This document shows positions 50,291 through 59,433 of a stretch of DNA of 64,000 nt, piece after piece. How positions within the stretch are numbered: the first letter of the stretch is position 1; every line of letters starts with the position of its first letter. The notes beneath the pieces are model-generated. The model made no database searches and was not told where the DNA came from. It saw only the letters and a program-made list of their open reading frames with translations. Position numbers and translations under genes: made by a program. Origin of the DNA: Streptomyces sp. NBC_00237 (GTDB taxonomy: Bacteria; Actinomycetota; Actinomycetes; Streptomycetales; Streptomycetaceae); NCBI RefSeq assembly GCF_026342435.1, contig NZ_JAPEMT010000002.1, forward strand, positions 1,364,001-1,428,000, read 5' to 3'.

Positions 50291-53185
50291 TCAGCTGCAA
50301 CCGCTGGTCGAGCCGCAGCCCTCGCAGATGTAGCAGGAGCCCGCGCGCTGCATCTTCGTGCCGCAGGAGAAGCAGAGCGGTGCGTCGGCGTTGATGCCGA
50401 GCTGCATCTCGACCAGTTCGGCCGAGGTGTGCGGGGTGCTCTGCTGGGGGGCCGGAACGACAGCCTCCGCCTTCGGGGCGGCGACGGCGACCGCAGCCAG
50501 CGGAGCCGACTGCGACAGGCCCTCCACGTCCAGCTCGTCCTCCTCCAGGTTCGGCTCGTACGAGCCGGTGTCGAGGTGGCGCTGACGCTCCTCGGCGGAG
50601 TGGATGCCGAGCGCGGAACGCGTCTCGAAGGGCAGGAAGTCCAGCGCCAGGCGGCGGAAGATGTAGTCGACGATCGACTGCGCCATCCGCACGTCCGGGT
50701 CGTCCGTCATGCCGGCAGGCTCGAAGCGCATGTTGACGAACTTCGCGACGTACGTCTCCAGCGGGACGCCGTACTGGAGGCCGACCGAGACCGCGATGGA
50801 GAAGGCGTCCATCATGCCCGCGAGGGTCGAACCCTGCTTGGACATCTTGAGGAAGACCTCGCCGAGACCGTCGTCCGGGTAGGAGTTGGCGGTCATGTAG
50901 CCCTCGGCGCCACCCACGGTGAAGGAGGTGGTGATGCCCGGGCGGCCCTTGGGGAGGCGCTTGCGGACCGGACGGTACTCGATGACCTTCTCGACGGCCG
51001 TGCGAATGGTGTCCTCGGCCTTGGCGGTGACCGCCTCCTTCTCCTTCTCCTTGGTCTTGGCGGAGAGGGGCTGGCCGACCTTGCAGTTGTCGCGGTAGAT
51101 CGCGAGCGCCTTGACGCCCAGCTTCCACGCCTCGAAGTAGACCTCTTCGACGTCCTCGACGGTCGCCGTCTCCGGCAGGTTGACCGTCTTGGAGAGCGCG
51201 CCGGAGATCCAGGGCTGGATGGCGGCCATCATGCGGACGTGGCCCATCGCGGAGATGGAACGCTCGCCCATGGCGCAGTCGAAGACCTCGTAGTGCTCGG
51301 TCTTCAGGCCGGGGGCGTCGATCACGTTGCCGTTCTCGGCGATGTGGGCGACGATCGCCTCGATCTGCTCCTCCTGGTAGCCCAGGCGGCGCAGGGCCTG
51401 CGGGACGGTGCCGTTGACGATCTGCATCGAGCCGCCGCCGACGAGCTTCTTGAACTTGACCAGGGCGAGGTCGGGCTCAAGGCCGGTGGTGTCGCAGGAC
51501 ATCGCGAGACCGATGGTGCCGGTGGGGGCGATGACCGATGCCTGCGCGTTGCGGAAGCCGTTCTTCGCGCCGAGGCGGATGACGTCCTGCCAGGCTTCCG
51601 TGGCGGCGGCCCAGATCGGGTTGTCCAGGTCGTCGACGTGCACGGCGGCGCTGTTGGCGTCGGCGTGCTGCTTCATGACCTGCTGGTGCGGCTGGGCGTT
51701 GCGGGCGTAGCCGTCGTACGGGCCGACGACCGCGGCCAGTTCGGCGCTGCGCTTGTACGAGGTGCCGGTCATCAGGGAGGTGATGGCACCGGCGAGGGCG
51801 CGGCCGCCGTCGGAGTCGTAGGCGTGGCCGGTCGCCATGAGCAGCGCGCCCAGGTTGGCGTAACCGATGCCCAGCTGACGGAAGGCGCGGGTGTTCTCAC
51901 CGATCTTCTCGGTGGGGAAGTCCGCGAAGCAGATGGAGATGTCCATCGCGGTGATGACCAGCTCGACGACCTTGGCGAAGCGCTCGGACTCGAAGGACTG
52001 GTTGCCCTTGCCGTCGTCCTTGAGGAACTTCATCAGGTTCAGCGAGGCGAGGTTGCACGAGGTGTTGTCCAGGTGCATGTACTCGCTGCACGGGTTCGAG
52101 CCGTTGATGCGGCCGGACTCCGGGCAGGTGTGCCACTTGTTGATGGTGTCGTCGTACTGGATGCCCGGGTCGGCGCAGGCCCAGGCGGCTTCGGCCATCT
52201 TGCGGAAGAGGGACTTGGCCTCGACCTCTTCGATGACGTCGCCGGTCATGCGGGCGCGCAGGCCGAACTTGCCGCCGGACTCGACGGCCTTCATGAACTC
52301 GTCGTTCACGCGGACCGAGTTGTTGGCGTTCTGGTACTGGACGGACGTGATGTCGTCGCCGCCCAGGTCCATGTCGAAGCCCGCGTCGCGCAGGGCGCGG
52401 ATCTTCTCCTCCTCCTTCACCTTGGTCTCGATGAAGTTCTCGATGTCGGGGTGGTCGACGTCGAGGATGACCATCTTGGCCGCGCGGCGGGTCGCGCCAC
52501 CGGACTTGATGGTTCCGGCGGAGGCGTCGGCGCCGCGCATGAAGGAGACCGGTCCCGAGGCGTTGCCGCCGGAGGACAGGAGCTCCTTGGAGGAGCGGAT
52601 GCGGGAGAGGTTCAGGCCGGCGCCGGAGCCGCCCTTGAAGATCATTCCCTCTTCCTTGTACCAGTCGAGGATCGACTCCATGGAGTCGTCGACGGCCAGG
52701 ATGAAGCAGGCGGACACCTGCTGCGGCTGCGGGGTGCCGACGTTGAACCAGACGGGGCTGTTGAAGCTGAAGATCTGGTGCAGGAGGGCGTACGCCAGCT
52801 CGTGCTCGAAGATCTCGGCGTCCGCCGGGGAGGCGAAGTAGCCGTAGTCCTCGCCCGCCTTGCGGTACGTCTTGACGATCCGGTCGATGAGCTGCTTGAG
52901 ACCGGTCTCGCGCTGCGGGGTGCCGACCGCGCCGCGGAAGTACTTGCTGGTGACGATGTTGACCGCGTTCACCGACCAGAAGTCGGGGAACTCGACGCCA
53001 CGCTGCTCGAAGTTGATCGAGCCGTCGCGCCAGTTGGTCATGACGACGTCACGATGCTCCCAGACCACCTCGTCGTACGGGTGCACGCCCGGAGTGGTGT
53101 GGATGCGCTCGATACGCAGACCCTTGCTGGCCTTGGAACCCTTGCTGCGGGAACCTCGTGCCGGGCCGCTCGTCGTCTCGGTCAT
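50291..53185 (-). CDS. nrdJ: Class II (adenosylcobalamin-dependent) ribonucleoside-diphosphate reductase
   Basis: The 964-residue protein makes deoxyribonucleotides with coenzyme B12. It shows 'FNSPVWFNVGTP', 'SGAGLNLSRIR', 'NTSCNLASLNLMKF', 'GIGYANLGALLMATGH' and 'APTGTIGLAMSCDTTG'. The C-terminus has redox or zinc cysteines in 'CFSCGTKMQ' and 'CYICEGCGSTSGCS'. The ATG at 53185 is preferred over that at 53197 because gggagg lies just upstream of it. nrdR is 184 bases upstream on the same strand, the known nrdR-nrdJ operon order. No cobalamin riboswitch was seen in the leader. Confidence 0.96.
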   Translation of the reverse strand: MTETTSGPARGSRSKGSKASKGLRIERIHTTPGVHPYDEVVWEHRDVVMTNWRDGSINFEQRGVEFPDFWSVNAVNIVTSKYFRGAVGTPQRETGLKQLIDRIVKTYRKAGEDYGYFASPADAEIFEHELAYALLHQIFSFNSPVWFNVGTPQPQQVSACFILAVDDSMESILDWYKEEGMIFKGGSGAGLNLSRIRSSKELLSSGGNASGPVSFMRGADASAGTIKSGGATRRAAKMVILDVDHPDIENFIETKVKEEEKIRALRDAGFDMDLGGDDITSVQYQNANNSVRVNDEFMKAVESGGKFGLRARMTGDVIEEVEAKSLFRKMAEAAWACADPGIQYDDTINKWHTCPESGRINGSNPCSEYMHLDNTSCNLASLNLMKFLKDDGKGNQSFESERFAKVVELVITAMDISICFADFPTEKIGENTRAFRQLGIGYANLGALLMATGHAYDSDGGRALAGAITSLMTGTSYKRSAELAAVVGPYDGYARNAQPHQQVMKQHADANSAAVHVDDLDNPIWAAATEAWQDVIRLGAKNGFRNAQASVIAPTGTIGLAMSCDTTGLEPDLALVKFKKLVGGGSMQIVNGTVPQALRRLGYQEEQIEAIVAHIAENGNVIDAPGLKTEHYEVFDCAMGERSISAMGHVRMMAAIQPWISGALSKTVNLPETATVEDVEEVYFEAWKLGVKALAIYRDNCKVGQPLSAKTKEKEKEAVTAKAEDTIRTAVEKVIEYRPVRKRLPKGRPGITTSFTVGGAEGYMTANSYPDDGLGEVFLKMSKQGSTLAGMMDAFSIAVSVGLQYGVPLETYVAKFVNMRFEPAGMTDDPDVRMAQSIVDYIFRRLALDFLPFETRSALGIHSAEERQRHLDTGSYEPNLEEDELDVEGLSQSAPLAAVAVAAPKAEAVVPAPQQSTPHTSAELVEMQLGINADAPLCFSCGTKMQRAGSCYICEGCGSTSGCS

Positions 53186-53369
53186 GCCGCCTCCCATATC
53201 GGGCTAAAACGCCCAGAAGTGCCCAGTTCTTCCCGGGGCACGGTGTGTGTCGTGATGTCCCGGCCGTCGCAGACGGCGCCCGGGGCAGGTCGTGAAGTTC
53301 TCGGGGTGCCGCCCCCCGGTGTGTCACCGAGGGGTGCCGCTGTGCGCGGCGACCGGCAGGAGGACCGAA

Positions 53370-53882
53370 CTAGTCGGTGGCCGCGGCGGGCACGGGGACC
53401 GAGGGATTCCCGCCGGGCCCGTCCTCCTTGGTGGGAGGCCGTCCGTCACGGAGTTCCGTGATGGCGGCCTCGAAGTCTTCGAGCGAGTCGAACGCCCGGT
53501 ACACGGACGCGAACCGCAGGTACGCGACGACGTCGAGCTCCTGGAGCGGACCGAGGATGGCCAGACCCACGTCGTGCGTGGTCAGCTCGGCACTGCCGGT
53601 GGCACGCACCGCCTCTTCGACCCGCTGGCCCAGCTTGGCGAGGGCGTCCTCGGTGACCGGGCGGCCCTGGCACGCCTTGCGCACGCCGGAGATGACCTTC
53701 GTACGACTGAAGGGCTCGGTCACCCCGCTGCGCTTGATCACCATCAGCGAGGCCGTCTCCACCGTCGTGAAACGGCGGGAGCAGTCGGGGCACTGACGGC
53801 GCCTGCGGATCGACGTCCCGTCGTCCGTGGTGCGGCTGTCGACCACTCGGCTGTCGGGGTGCCTGCAGAAGGGGCAGTGCAT
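53370..53882 (-). CDS. nrdR: Transcriptional repressor NrdR
   Basis: The 170-residue protein has an N-terminal zinc ribbon ('CPFCRHPDSRV', 'CPDCSRRF') and an ATP-cone domain ('VIKRSGVTEPFSRTKV', 'AYLRFASVYRAF'). It senses dATP/ATP and represses ribonucleotide reductase genes. The ATG has aaggagg upstream. Two palindromic sites lie 110-160 bases before the gene, consistent with autoregulation of the nrdRJ operon. The C-terminal tail beyond the ATP cone is short and acidic/proline-rich. Confidence 0.96.
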   Translation of the reverse strand: MHCPFCRHPDSRVVDSRTTDDGTSIRRRRQCPDCSRRFTTVETASLMVIKRSGVTEPFSRTKVISGVRKACQGRPVTEDALAKLGQRVEEAVRATGSAELTTHDVGLAILGPLQELDVVAYLRFASVYRAFDSLEDFEAAITELRDGRPPTKEDGPGGNPSVPVPAAATD

Positions 53883-53991
53883 GGTTCCAAGCCTCCTTCG
53901 CGGCACGTCTGAAGAGCTTCGGCAGGTCGCGGAACGGACCCTCGAAGCAGCTCCCAGCATAGTCGATCCCCCGGCCTCGATGGACCACAGA

Positions 53992-54040
53992 CCACAACTT
54001 GTGGGCAGCTGGAGCGATCCAACCACTAGATCTGGGGTTT
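53992..54040 (-). promoter_or_regulatory. Two candidate NrdR boxes before nrdR
   Basis: Box 1 is the near-perfect palindrome ccacaacttgtgg (53992-54004). Box 2 is aaccactagatctggggttt (54021-54040), centred on agatct. Their centres are about 32 bp apart, close to three helical turns, the spacing known for NrdR box pairs. They overlap the place where the nrdRJ promoter should be. Confidence 0.65.
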
Positions 54041-54382
54041 CGGCGACTCTTCACCCCTACGCGCGTGTCGCACCGCAAAACGGCGGGAAAGCCGCGGGGA
54101 GGAGCGCCGGAGGGGGCGTGGCATCGACCGCCCACGAGGGTACGGGACGCGCGGGGCCGAGCGGGATTCCGCTCCCTCGGACGGCGCATCACGAGGAGGG
54201 CGACGCCTCACGGCGGGATGTTCGACCGGGCGGCATCCGAGGAAGAAGGCTACCGTAATGAGCCGAATTGCCGTTCGGGCCTCCGACCGAGGATCTTCGG
54301 CCCTTCGGCCGTTGATCACCGCGGAACCCTCGTTCCATACACCCATCCGTACGAATAGGGCAGTCATTCTGCGGTTTTTCAC
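54041..54382. other. Divergent intergenic region between nrdR and lexA
   Basis: These 340 bases lie between the NrdR boxes and the LexA box. No gene with a ribosome binding site is present. The right part is A+T richer (54255-54382) and should hold the lexA promoter. I see no further regulator site. Confidence 0.5.
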
Positions 54383-54398
54383 TCGAACGTGTGTTTGG
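54383..54398 (+). promoter_or_regulatory. SOS box (LexA site) upstream of lexA
   Basis: tcgaacgtgtgtttgg matches the actinobacterial LexA consensus tcgaac-N4-gttcga in the cgaac and gtt-g cores, 62 bases before the lexA start. It indicates the usual autoregulation. Confidence 0.85.
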
Positions 54399-54460
54399 CG
54401 CAACCTTTCGAAAGCTACTACCGTTGTCCGGTCAGGGAGACCATTCGAGAGGGGCCGACC

Positions 54461-55246
54461 ATGACCACCACCGCGGACAGCGCAACGATCGCCGCCCAGG
54501 ACCGCTCCCAGGGCCGACTTGAGCCGGTGCATGCCATGAATGACGCGACCACGAACTCCGAGGGCGCCAAGCCCGCCCGTTCACTGCCCGGCCGACCTCC
54601 GGGCATCAGGGCGGACAGCTCCGGGCTCACCGACCGGCAGCGACGGGTCATCGAGGTGATCCGGGACTCCGTGCAGCGTCGGGGATACCCGCCGTCGATG
54701 CGCGAGATCGGGCAGGCGGTCGGGCTCTCCAGCACGTCCTCCGTAGCCCACCAGCTGATGGCTCTCGAACGGAAGGGCTTCCTCCGCCGCGACCCGCACC
54801 GCCCCCGGGCGTACGAGGTGCGCGGCTCCGACCAGCCCAGCAACCAGCCCACCGACACGGCGGGCAAGCCCGCGGCGTCGTACGTCCCCCTGGTCGGCCG
54901 GATCGCGGCCGGTGGCCCGATCCTCGCCGAGGAGTCGGTCGAGGACGTCTTCCCGCTCCCCCGCCAGCTGGTGGGCGACGGCGAGCTGTTCGTCCTGAAG
55001 GTCGTCGGCGACTCGATGGTCGAGGCGGCCATCTGTGACGGCGACTGGGTGACCGTCCGCCGCCAGCCGGTCGCGGAGAACGGCGACATCGTGGCCGCGA
55101 TGCTGGACGGCGAGGCCACCGTGAAGCGCTTCAAGCGTGAGGACAACCACATCTGGCTGCTCCCGCACAACGCCGCGTACCAGCCGATCCCCGGCGACGA
55201 CGCGACCATCCTCGGCAAGGTCGTCGCAGTACTGCGACGTGTCTGA
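54461..55246 (+). CDS. lexA: SOS repressor LexA
   Basis: The 261-residue protein has a winged-helix DNA-binding domain (about 58-120, 'YPPSMREIGQAVGLSSTSSV') and an S24 autoprotease domain. The self-cleavage bond is Ala150-Gly151 in 'GRIAAGGPI', with catalytic Ser185 ('VVGDSMVEA') and Lys222 ('ATVKRFK'). It represses DNA-damage genes until activated RecA triggers cleavage. The ATG at 54461 follows gagagggg. The N-terminal 55 residues are a disordered extension common in Streptomyces LexA. An SOS box lies upstream. Confidence 0.97.
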   Translation: MTTTADSATIAAQDRSQGRLEPVHAMNDATTNSEGAKPARSLPGRPPGIRADSSGLTDRQRRVIEVIRDSVQRRGYPPSMREIGQAVGLSSTSSVAHQLMALERKGFLRRDPHRPRAYEVRGSDQPSNQPTDTAGKPAASYVPLVGRIAAGGPILAEESVEDVFPLPRQLVGDGELFVLKVVGDSMVEAAICDGDWVTVRRQPVAENGDIVAAMLDGEATVKRFKREDNHIWLLPHNAAYQPIPGDDATILGKVVAVLRRV

Positions 55247-55256
55247 CGCCCGCTGG

Positions 55257-55315
55257 GGTGATGTGCGAGGGCCCCGGGACCACTGAGGTGGTGGCCGGGG
55301 CCCTCGCACATCACC
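55257..55315. terminator. Very strong bidirectional terminator between lexA and the DinG-like gene
   Basis: A perfect 21-bp stem (55257-55277 with 55295-55315, core tgtgcgagggccccgg) carries an inner ccac/gtgg stem in its 17-base loop. It lies between convergent stops. Confidence 0.92.
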
Positions 55316-55356
55316 AGCAGGCAGGGCGGGCTCCTGGCCCGTCGCCCTCTGGCCCC

Positions 55357-57339
55357 CTACTTGCCCTCCGCCTTCGCCGCCGCGTCGATCGCCGCCAGCG
55401 AGCGGCGCACCTGATTGCGGTCCACGGTGTTCCAGAAGTTGGGCATCGACGCCTTGAGGTAGCTGCCGTAGCGGGCGGTGGCGAGACGCTGGTCCAGCAC
55501 GGCCACGACACCCTTGTCGTCCATGGCCCGTACGAGACGGCCCGCGCCCTGCGCCATCAACAGCGCCGCGTGGGTCGCGGCCACCGCCATGAAGCCGTTG
55601 CCGCCGTTCTCCTCGACCGCCTTCTGGCGGGCGCTCATCAGCGGGTCGTCGGGGCGCGGGAACGGGATCTTGTCCATCACCACGAGCTGGCAGCTCGGTC
55701 CGGGAACGTCCACGCCCTGCCACAGCGACAGCGTGCCGAACAGGCACGTCTGCGGGTCGGCCGCGAAGCCCTTGATCAGCTCGCCGAGGGTGTCCTCGCC
55801 CTGGAGCAGGATCGGCACGTCGAGCCGCTCGCGCAGTGCTTCCGCCGCCGTCTGGGCGGCCTTCATCGAGGAAAAGAGCCCCAGGGTGCGACCGCCCGCG
55901 GCCCCGATGAGCTCGGCCAGTTCGTCGAGCATGTCCTCGCGTCCTGACTCCCGGGTGGGGCGGGCCAGGTGCTTGGCGACGTACAGAATCCCCTGCCTGG
56001 GGTAGTCGAAGGGCGAGCCGACATCGAGGCCCTTCCACTCGGGCAGGTCCTCGCCGTGCTGGCCCTCGGGGGCGAGGCCGAGCGAGGCGCCGACGCCGTT
56101 GAAGTCGCCGCCCAGCTTGAGGGTGGCGGAGGTGAGGATCACGGAGCGCTCGGTGAAGAGCTTCTCGCGCAGCAGCCCGGAGACGGAGAGCGGTGCGACG
56201 CGCAGCGAGGCGGTGCCGTAGCGGTCGTTGCGCTCGAACCAGACGACGTCGTACTCGGAACCGTTCGCGATGCGCTCCGCGACGCCGTGGATGTTCTCGA
56301 CCATGGCGAGGGCCTGCTTGCGGACGGCGTCCTCGTCGGTGACGGCCCGGTCCTTGGTGGAACCGAGCGCCGAGATCACCGTGCGGGCGGCGTCCCGCAG
56401 GGCCATCAGCGCGTACCCGAGGTCCTCGGGGATCTCCTCCAGCCGCCCCGGCAGGGACAGCTCCATCACCTTCTCGAAGCTGTCGGACGCCGTCAGGAGG
56501 GCGTCGGCCGCCTTCTCGTTGACGATCTTCGAGGCACGCTTGACGGCCCGGGTGACCTGGGAGGGGGTGAGTTCGCCGGTGGCGACGCCGGTCACCCGGG
56601 AGACCAGTTCGTGCGCCTCGTCGACGATCAGCACCTCGTGCTGCGGCAGGACCGGAGCGCCCTCGATGGCGTCGATGGCGAGCAGGGCGTGGTTGGTGAC
56701 GACGACGTCGGCCAGCTTGGAGCGCTCGCGCGCGGCCTCGGCGAAGCACTCCGCTCCGTACGCGCACTTGCTGGCGCCCAGGCATTCCCGGGAGGAGACG
56801 GAGACCTGGCCCCATGCCTTGTCGGAGACGCCGGGGGTGAGGTCGTCGCGGTCGCCCGTCTCGGTCTCGTCGGCCCAGTCGCGCATCCGCAGCAGGTCCT
56901 TGCCGAGCTTGCTGCTGGGGCCGCTGGCCTCGTAGCTCTCGATCGGGTTGAAGAGGCCGTCCTCCTCGTCCTGCGGGGCGCCCTCGTGCAGGCGGTGCAG
57001 GCAGAGGTAGTTCGACCGGCCCTTGAGCATGGCGTACTGCGGGGTGCGGCGCAGCAGCGGCTTCAGCGCCTCCACCGTGCGCGGCAGGTCCCGCTCCACG
57101 AGCTGGCGCTGGAGGGCCAGCGTCGCCGTGGCGACCACGACGCGCTCGCCGTGGGCGAGGGCCGGCACCAGATAGCCGAGGGACTTTCCGGTGCCGGTGC
57201 CCGCCTGGACGAGCAGGTGGGAGGTGTCGTCGATCGCGTCGGCGACGGCCTGGGCCATGGTGACCTGGCCAGGCCGTTCCACACCGCCGACGGAGGCGAC
57301 GGCGGCGTGGAGGAGCTCGGGGAGTGAGGGCTTCGTCAT
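55357..57339 (-). CDS. DinG-like (XPD-related) ATP-dependent DNA helicase
   Basis: The 660-residue protein has Walker A 'QAGTGTGKSLGYL', DEAH-type box 'IVDEAHELVSRV', and late motifs 'SLWQGVDVPGPSC' and 'QGAGRLVR'. Cysteines in 'YLCLHRLHEG' and 'CLGASKCAYGAECF' could hold the iron-sulfur cluster of this family. It should unwind 5' to 3' and resolve R-loops or damaged forks. It is placed beside lexA, as in other Streptomyces, but no clear SOS box lies in the 74 bases before its start, where the siderophore operon ends. Confidence 0.92.
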   Translation of the reverse strand: MTKPSLPELLHAAVASVGGVERPGQVTMAQAVADAIDDTSHLLVQAGTGTGKSLGYLVPALAHGERVVVATATLALQRQLVERDLPRTVEALKPLLRRTPQYAMLKGRSNYLCLHRLHEGAPQDEEDGLFNPIESYEASGPSSKLGKDLLRMRDWADETETGDRDDLTPGVSDKAWGQVSVSSRECLGASKCAYGAECFAEAARERSKLADVVVTNHALLAIDAIEGAPVLPQHEVLIVDEAHELVSRVTGVATGELTPSQVTRAVKRASKIVNEKAADALLTASDSFEKVMELSLPGRLEEIPEDLGYALMALRDAARTVISALGSTKDRAVTDEDAVRKQALAMVENIHGVAERIANGSEYDVVWFERNDRYGTASLRVAPLSVSGLLREKLFTERSVILTSATLKLGGDFNGVGASLGLAPEGQHGEDLPEWKGLDVGSPFDYPRQGILYVAKHLARPTRESGREDMLDELAELIGAAGGRTLGLFSSMKAAQTAAEALRERLDVPILLQGEDTLGELIKGFAADPQTCLFGTLSLWQGVDVPGPSCQLVVMDKIPFPRPDDPLMSARQKAVEENGGNGFMAVAATHAALLMAQGAGRLVRAMDDKGVVAVLDQRLATARYGSYLKASMPNFWNTVDRNQVRRSLAAIDAAAKAEGK

Positions 57340-57413
57340 AGCCCGACCACCCTACGACGCACCACTGACAACGGTGGTCACGGCCGGAGTCCCGACCGCC
57401 CCCGAAGACGGCG

Positions 57414-59354
57414 TCACGGCCGGTGCAGCGGGTTGGGCACGGTGCCGTGCACGGTGGCGTGCGGGCGGTGCGGGCGGTCGCGGTAGCCGTCGGTGTGGAG
57501 CCGGTTGCGGTTGAGGCAGAGGCGGTCCAGCCGGGGCGTGAGCAGGTCGAACATCTGGAAGCGGGCCTTCAGTTCGGGGAAGCGTGCGTGGTAGCGGAGG
57601 ATTTCGGCCCGTACGAGTGACCAGAACTCCGCTTCGGGGACGTCGAGTTGGTCCTCGCACAGGGGGGCGAGGTAGCGGAAGACGCCGATGAAGAGGCCCG
57701 ACTGGATGAACTGCGGCAGGAACGAAGCCGGTTCGGTGAGCAGCGTGGCGCGCACGTCGTCCTGCATGGAGTCGTGTTCGGGCAGCGGCTCGGCGCTGAC
57801 GTTGACGTCGTCGACGAAGTCCTTGATCGCGAGGCGGGCCGGGACGTCGTTCCCGTCGTAGACGACGATGGCGTTCTCGCCGTGCGGGGAGAACACCGTG
57901 CCGTAGCGGTAGAGGAAGTGCAGCAGGGGCGGCAGGGTCGCCCCGAAGAGGTGGCGCAGCCAGCTGCCGGGGGTGAGCCCTGAGCGGTCGACGAGTTCCG
58001 CGACGAACGCCCGCCCCCCGGGGTCGGTGTGCAGCAGCGCGGCCAGGGTGCGCGCCCGCTCGCCGCCGTCGAGACGGCCTTCGAGGGGCTCGCGCCAGAT
58101 CGCGCCGAGGAGCTCCTTGTACTGGTACGGGGCTTCCGGCAGGTGGTCGTAGACGGGGTGCTCGACGGCCACCGAGGCGACCTCGCCGAGCAGGACGACC
58201 CTGCACTCCTCTTTGAGGTACGCGTCCGCGTCGTACAGGCCCTGCATCCAGGCGGTGACGGCGGGCGCGGCGATGGTGCGCTCGGTGGGCAGGCCGCGCC
58301 AGACGAGGGTGTTGAGGATGGACAGCGGCAGCTTGACGGTGTGCCGCTCGGGGCGGCTCACGTTGAGGAACGTGCGGATGGACTGCTGCGGCAGTCTGAG
58401 GTCGCCGTCGGCGGGCAGCGGGACGATCTCGCCGCGCGCGACCGCCGGCGCGAAGAGCGGCAGGATCGCCTCGTCCCACTGCCAGGGGTGCACGGGCAGC
58501 CAGAGGTACCCGGCCGGGTCCAGCCCCCTGTCGCGCAGTGCGGCCTCGAAGGACGCGCGCGTGGCGGCGTCGAGCTCCTGGGCATACAGCTGCTCGGGGT
58601 CGGCGAGCGAGGGGACGCCCTGGTAGCGGGCGAGGGCGGTGCTGACGGCGATCCACGGGAGCCTGACCGGGGTGCGGCCCTCGGGTGCCCAGGCGGACGT
58701 GTCCTCGGCGGAGAAGCCGACGCGGCCCTTGTTGAGGACGAGCCAGGGGTGGCCGGTCTGGTGGCCCTCCAGCTCCGCGTAGGAGAGGTCGGCGAGGCGG
58801 GCGGCGCTGACGGCCGTGTGGTCGAGGCGGGCGTCGGCGGCGAGGGTGGCGGTCAGCTCCCGGACGAGGTGGCCGAGGGTGGTGCCGTCGAGGCCGAGGA
58901 GGCGGCGGGCGAGGACCATGAAGCGGACCGGGTCGCGGAAGGGGCGGCGCTCGGGGTGGTCGTGGTCCTGGATCTCGATGGAGTCCTGGTCGACCCGCCA
59001 GCTGCCGTAGGAGCCGCGGCGGGCGCGGAAGGACAGTAATGCGCCGTTGTCGAGGCGGAGGGTGTGGGGTGCGGCCCGGTCGGGGGAGGTCGCGTCGGCC
59101 GGAACCGGCTCGATGATCTCCTCGTACGCGAATTCGGCGAGCGTCTTGGCGAGCAGGCGGCCGGCCGCGTGCTCCCAGAGGGCGGAGGTCAGCTCCGGCG
59201 GGGCGAACAGGACCGGCGCCGCGCGGTCCGGTGCTCCCCTGCCGGGACGCGGCGCGGACTGAGCCGGAATCGGGACGGACTGGGGGCCGGGCTGGGGGAC
59301 GGACTGGGGGCCGGACGGCGGGACGGGAGAAGGGACGGGTGGAGGCTTCGACAC
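57414..59354 (-). CDS. IucA/IucC-family NRPS-independent siderophore synthetase (second)
   Basis: The 646-residue protein is an NIS synthetase, which adenylates a carboxylate and joins it to an amine or hydroxamate amine. Motifs seen are 'GHQTGHPWLVLNKGR', 'RTFLNVSRPERHTVKLPLS', 'FSPHGENAIVVYD' and 'AIKDFVDDVNVS'. A proline-rich N-terminal tail of about 45 residues precedes the domain. The GTG start has gaggag six bases upstream. It closes the siderophore operon, 79 bases after the GNAT gene. The 'SPHGENAIV' form is that of type B/C synthetases that join a monosubstituted intermediate. Confidence 0.92.
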   Translation of the reverse strand: MSKPPPVPSPVPPSGPQSVPQPGPQSVPIPAQSAPRPGRGAPDRAAPVLFAPPELTSALWEHAAGRLLAKTLAEFAYEEIIEPVPADATSPDRAAPHTLRLDNGALLSFRARRGSYGSWRVDQDSIEIQDHDHPERRPFRDPVRFMVLARRLLGLDGTTLGHLVRELTATLAADARLDHTAVSAARLADLSYAELEGHQTGHPWLVLNKGRVGFSAEDTSAWAPEGRTPVRLPWIAVSTALARYQGVPSLADPEQLYAQELDAATRASFEAALRDRGLDPAGYLWLPVHPWQWDEAILPLFAPAVARGEIVPLPADGDLRLPQQSIRTFLNVSRPERHTVKLPLSILNTLVWRGLPTERTIAAPAVTAWMQGLYDADAYLKEECRVVLLGEVASVAVEHPVYDHLPEAPYQYKELLGAIWREPLEGRLDGGERARTLAALLHTDPGGRAFVAELVDRSGLTPGSWLRHLFGATLPPLLHFLYRYGTVFSPHGENAIVVYDGNDVPARLAIKDFVDDVNVSAEPLPEHDSMQDDVRATLLTEPASFLPQFIQSGLFIGVFRYLAPLCEDQLDVPEAEFWSLVRAEILRYHARFPELKARFQMFDLLTPRLDRLCLNRNRLHTDGYRDRPHRPHATVHGTVPNPLHRP

Positions 59355-59433
59355 GGTGACTCCTCGGGGTGGGACCGATGGAACGAGCAGTGCGGGAAAG
59401 TGCCGGGGCGCCGGGAGGCGGAGCGGGTCGGAG

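Noticed and set aside
53186..53369. Cobalamin riboswitch before nrdJ
   Set aside because: The leader is only 184 bases between nrdR and nrdJ and lacks a B12-box-like sequence; B12 switches are known for the class I nrd operon instead.
50261..53461. Open frame of about 1066 codons opposite nrdJ
   Set aside because: It is the antisense shadow of the strongly conserved nrdJ, Leu/Asp/Val-rich without motifs.
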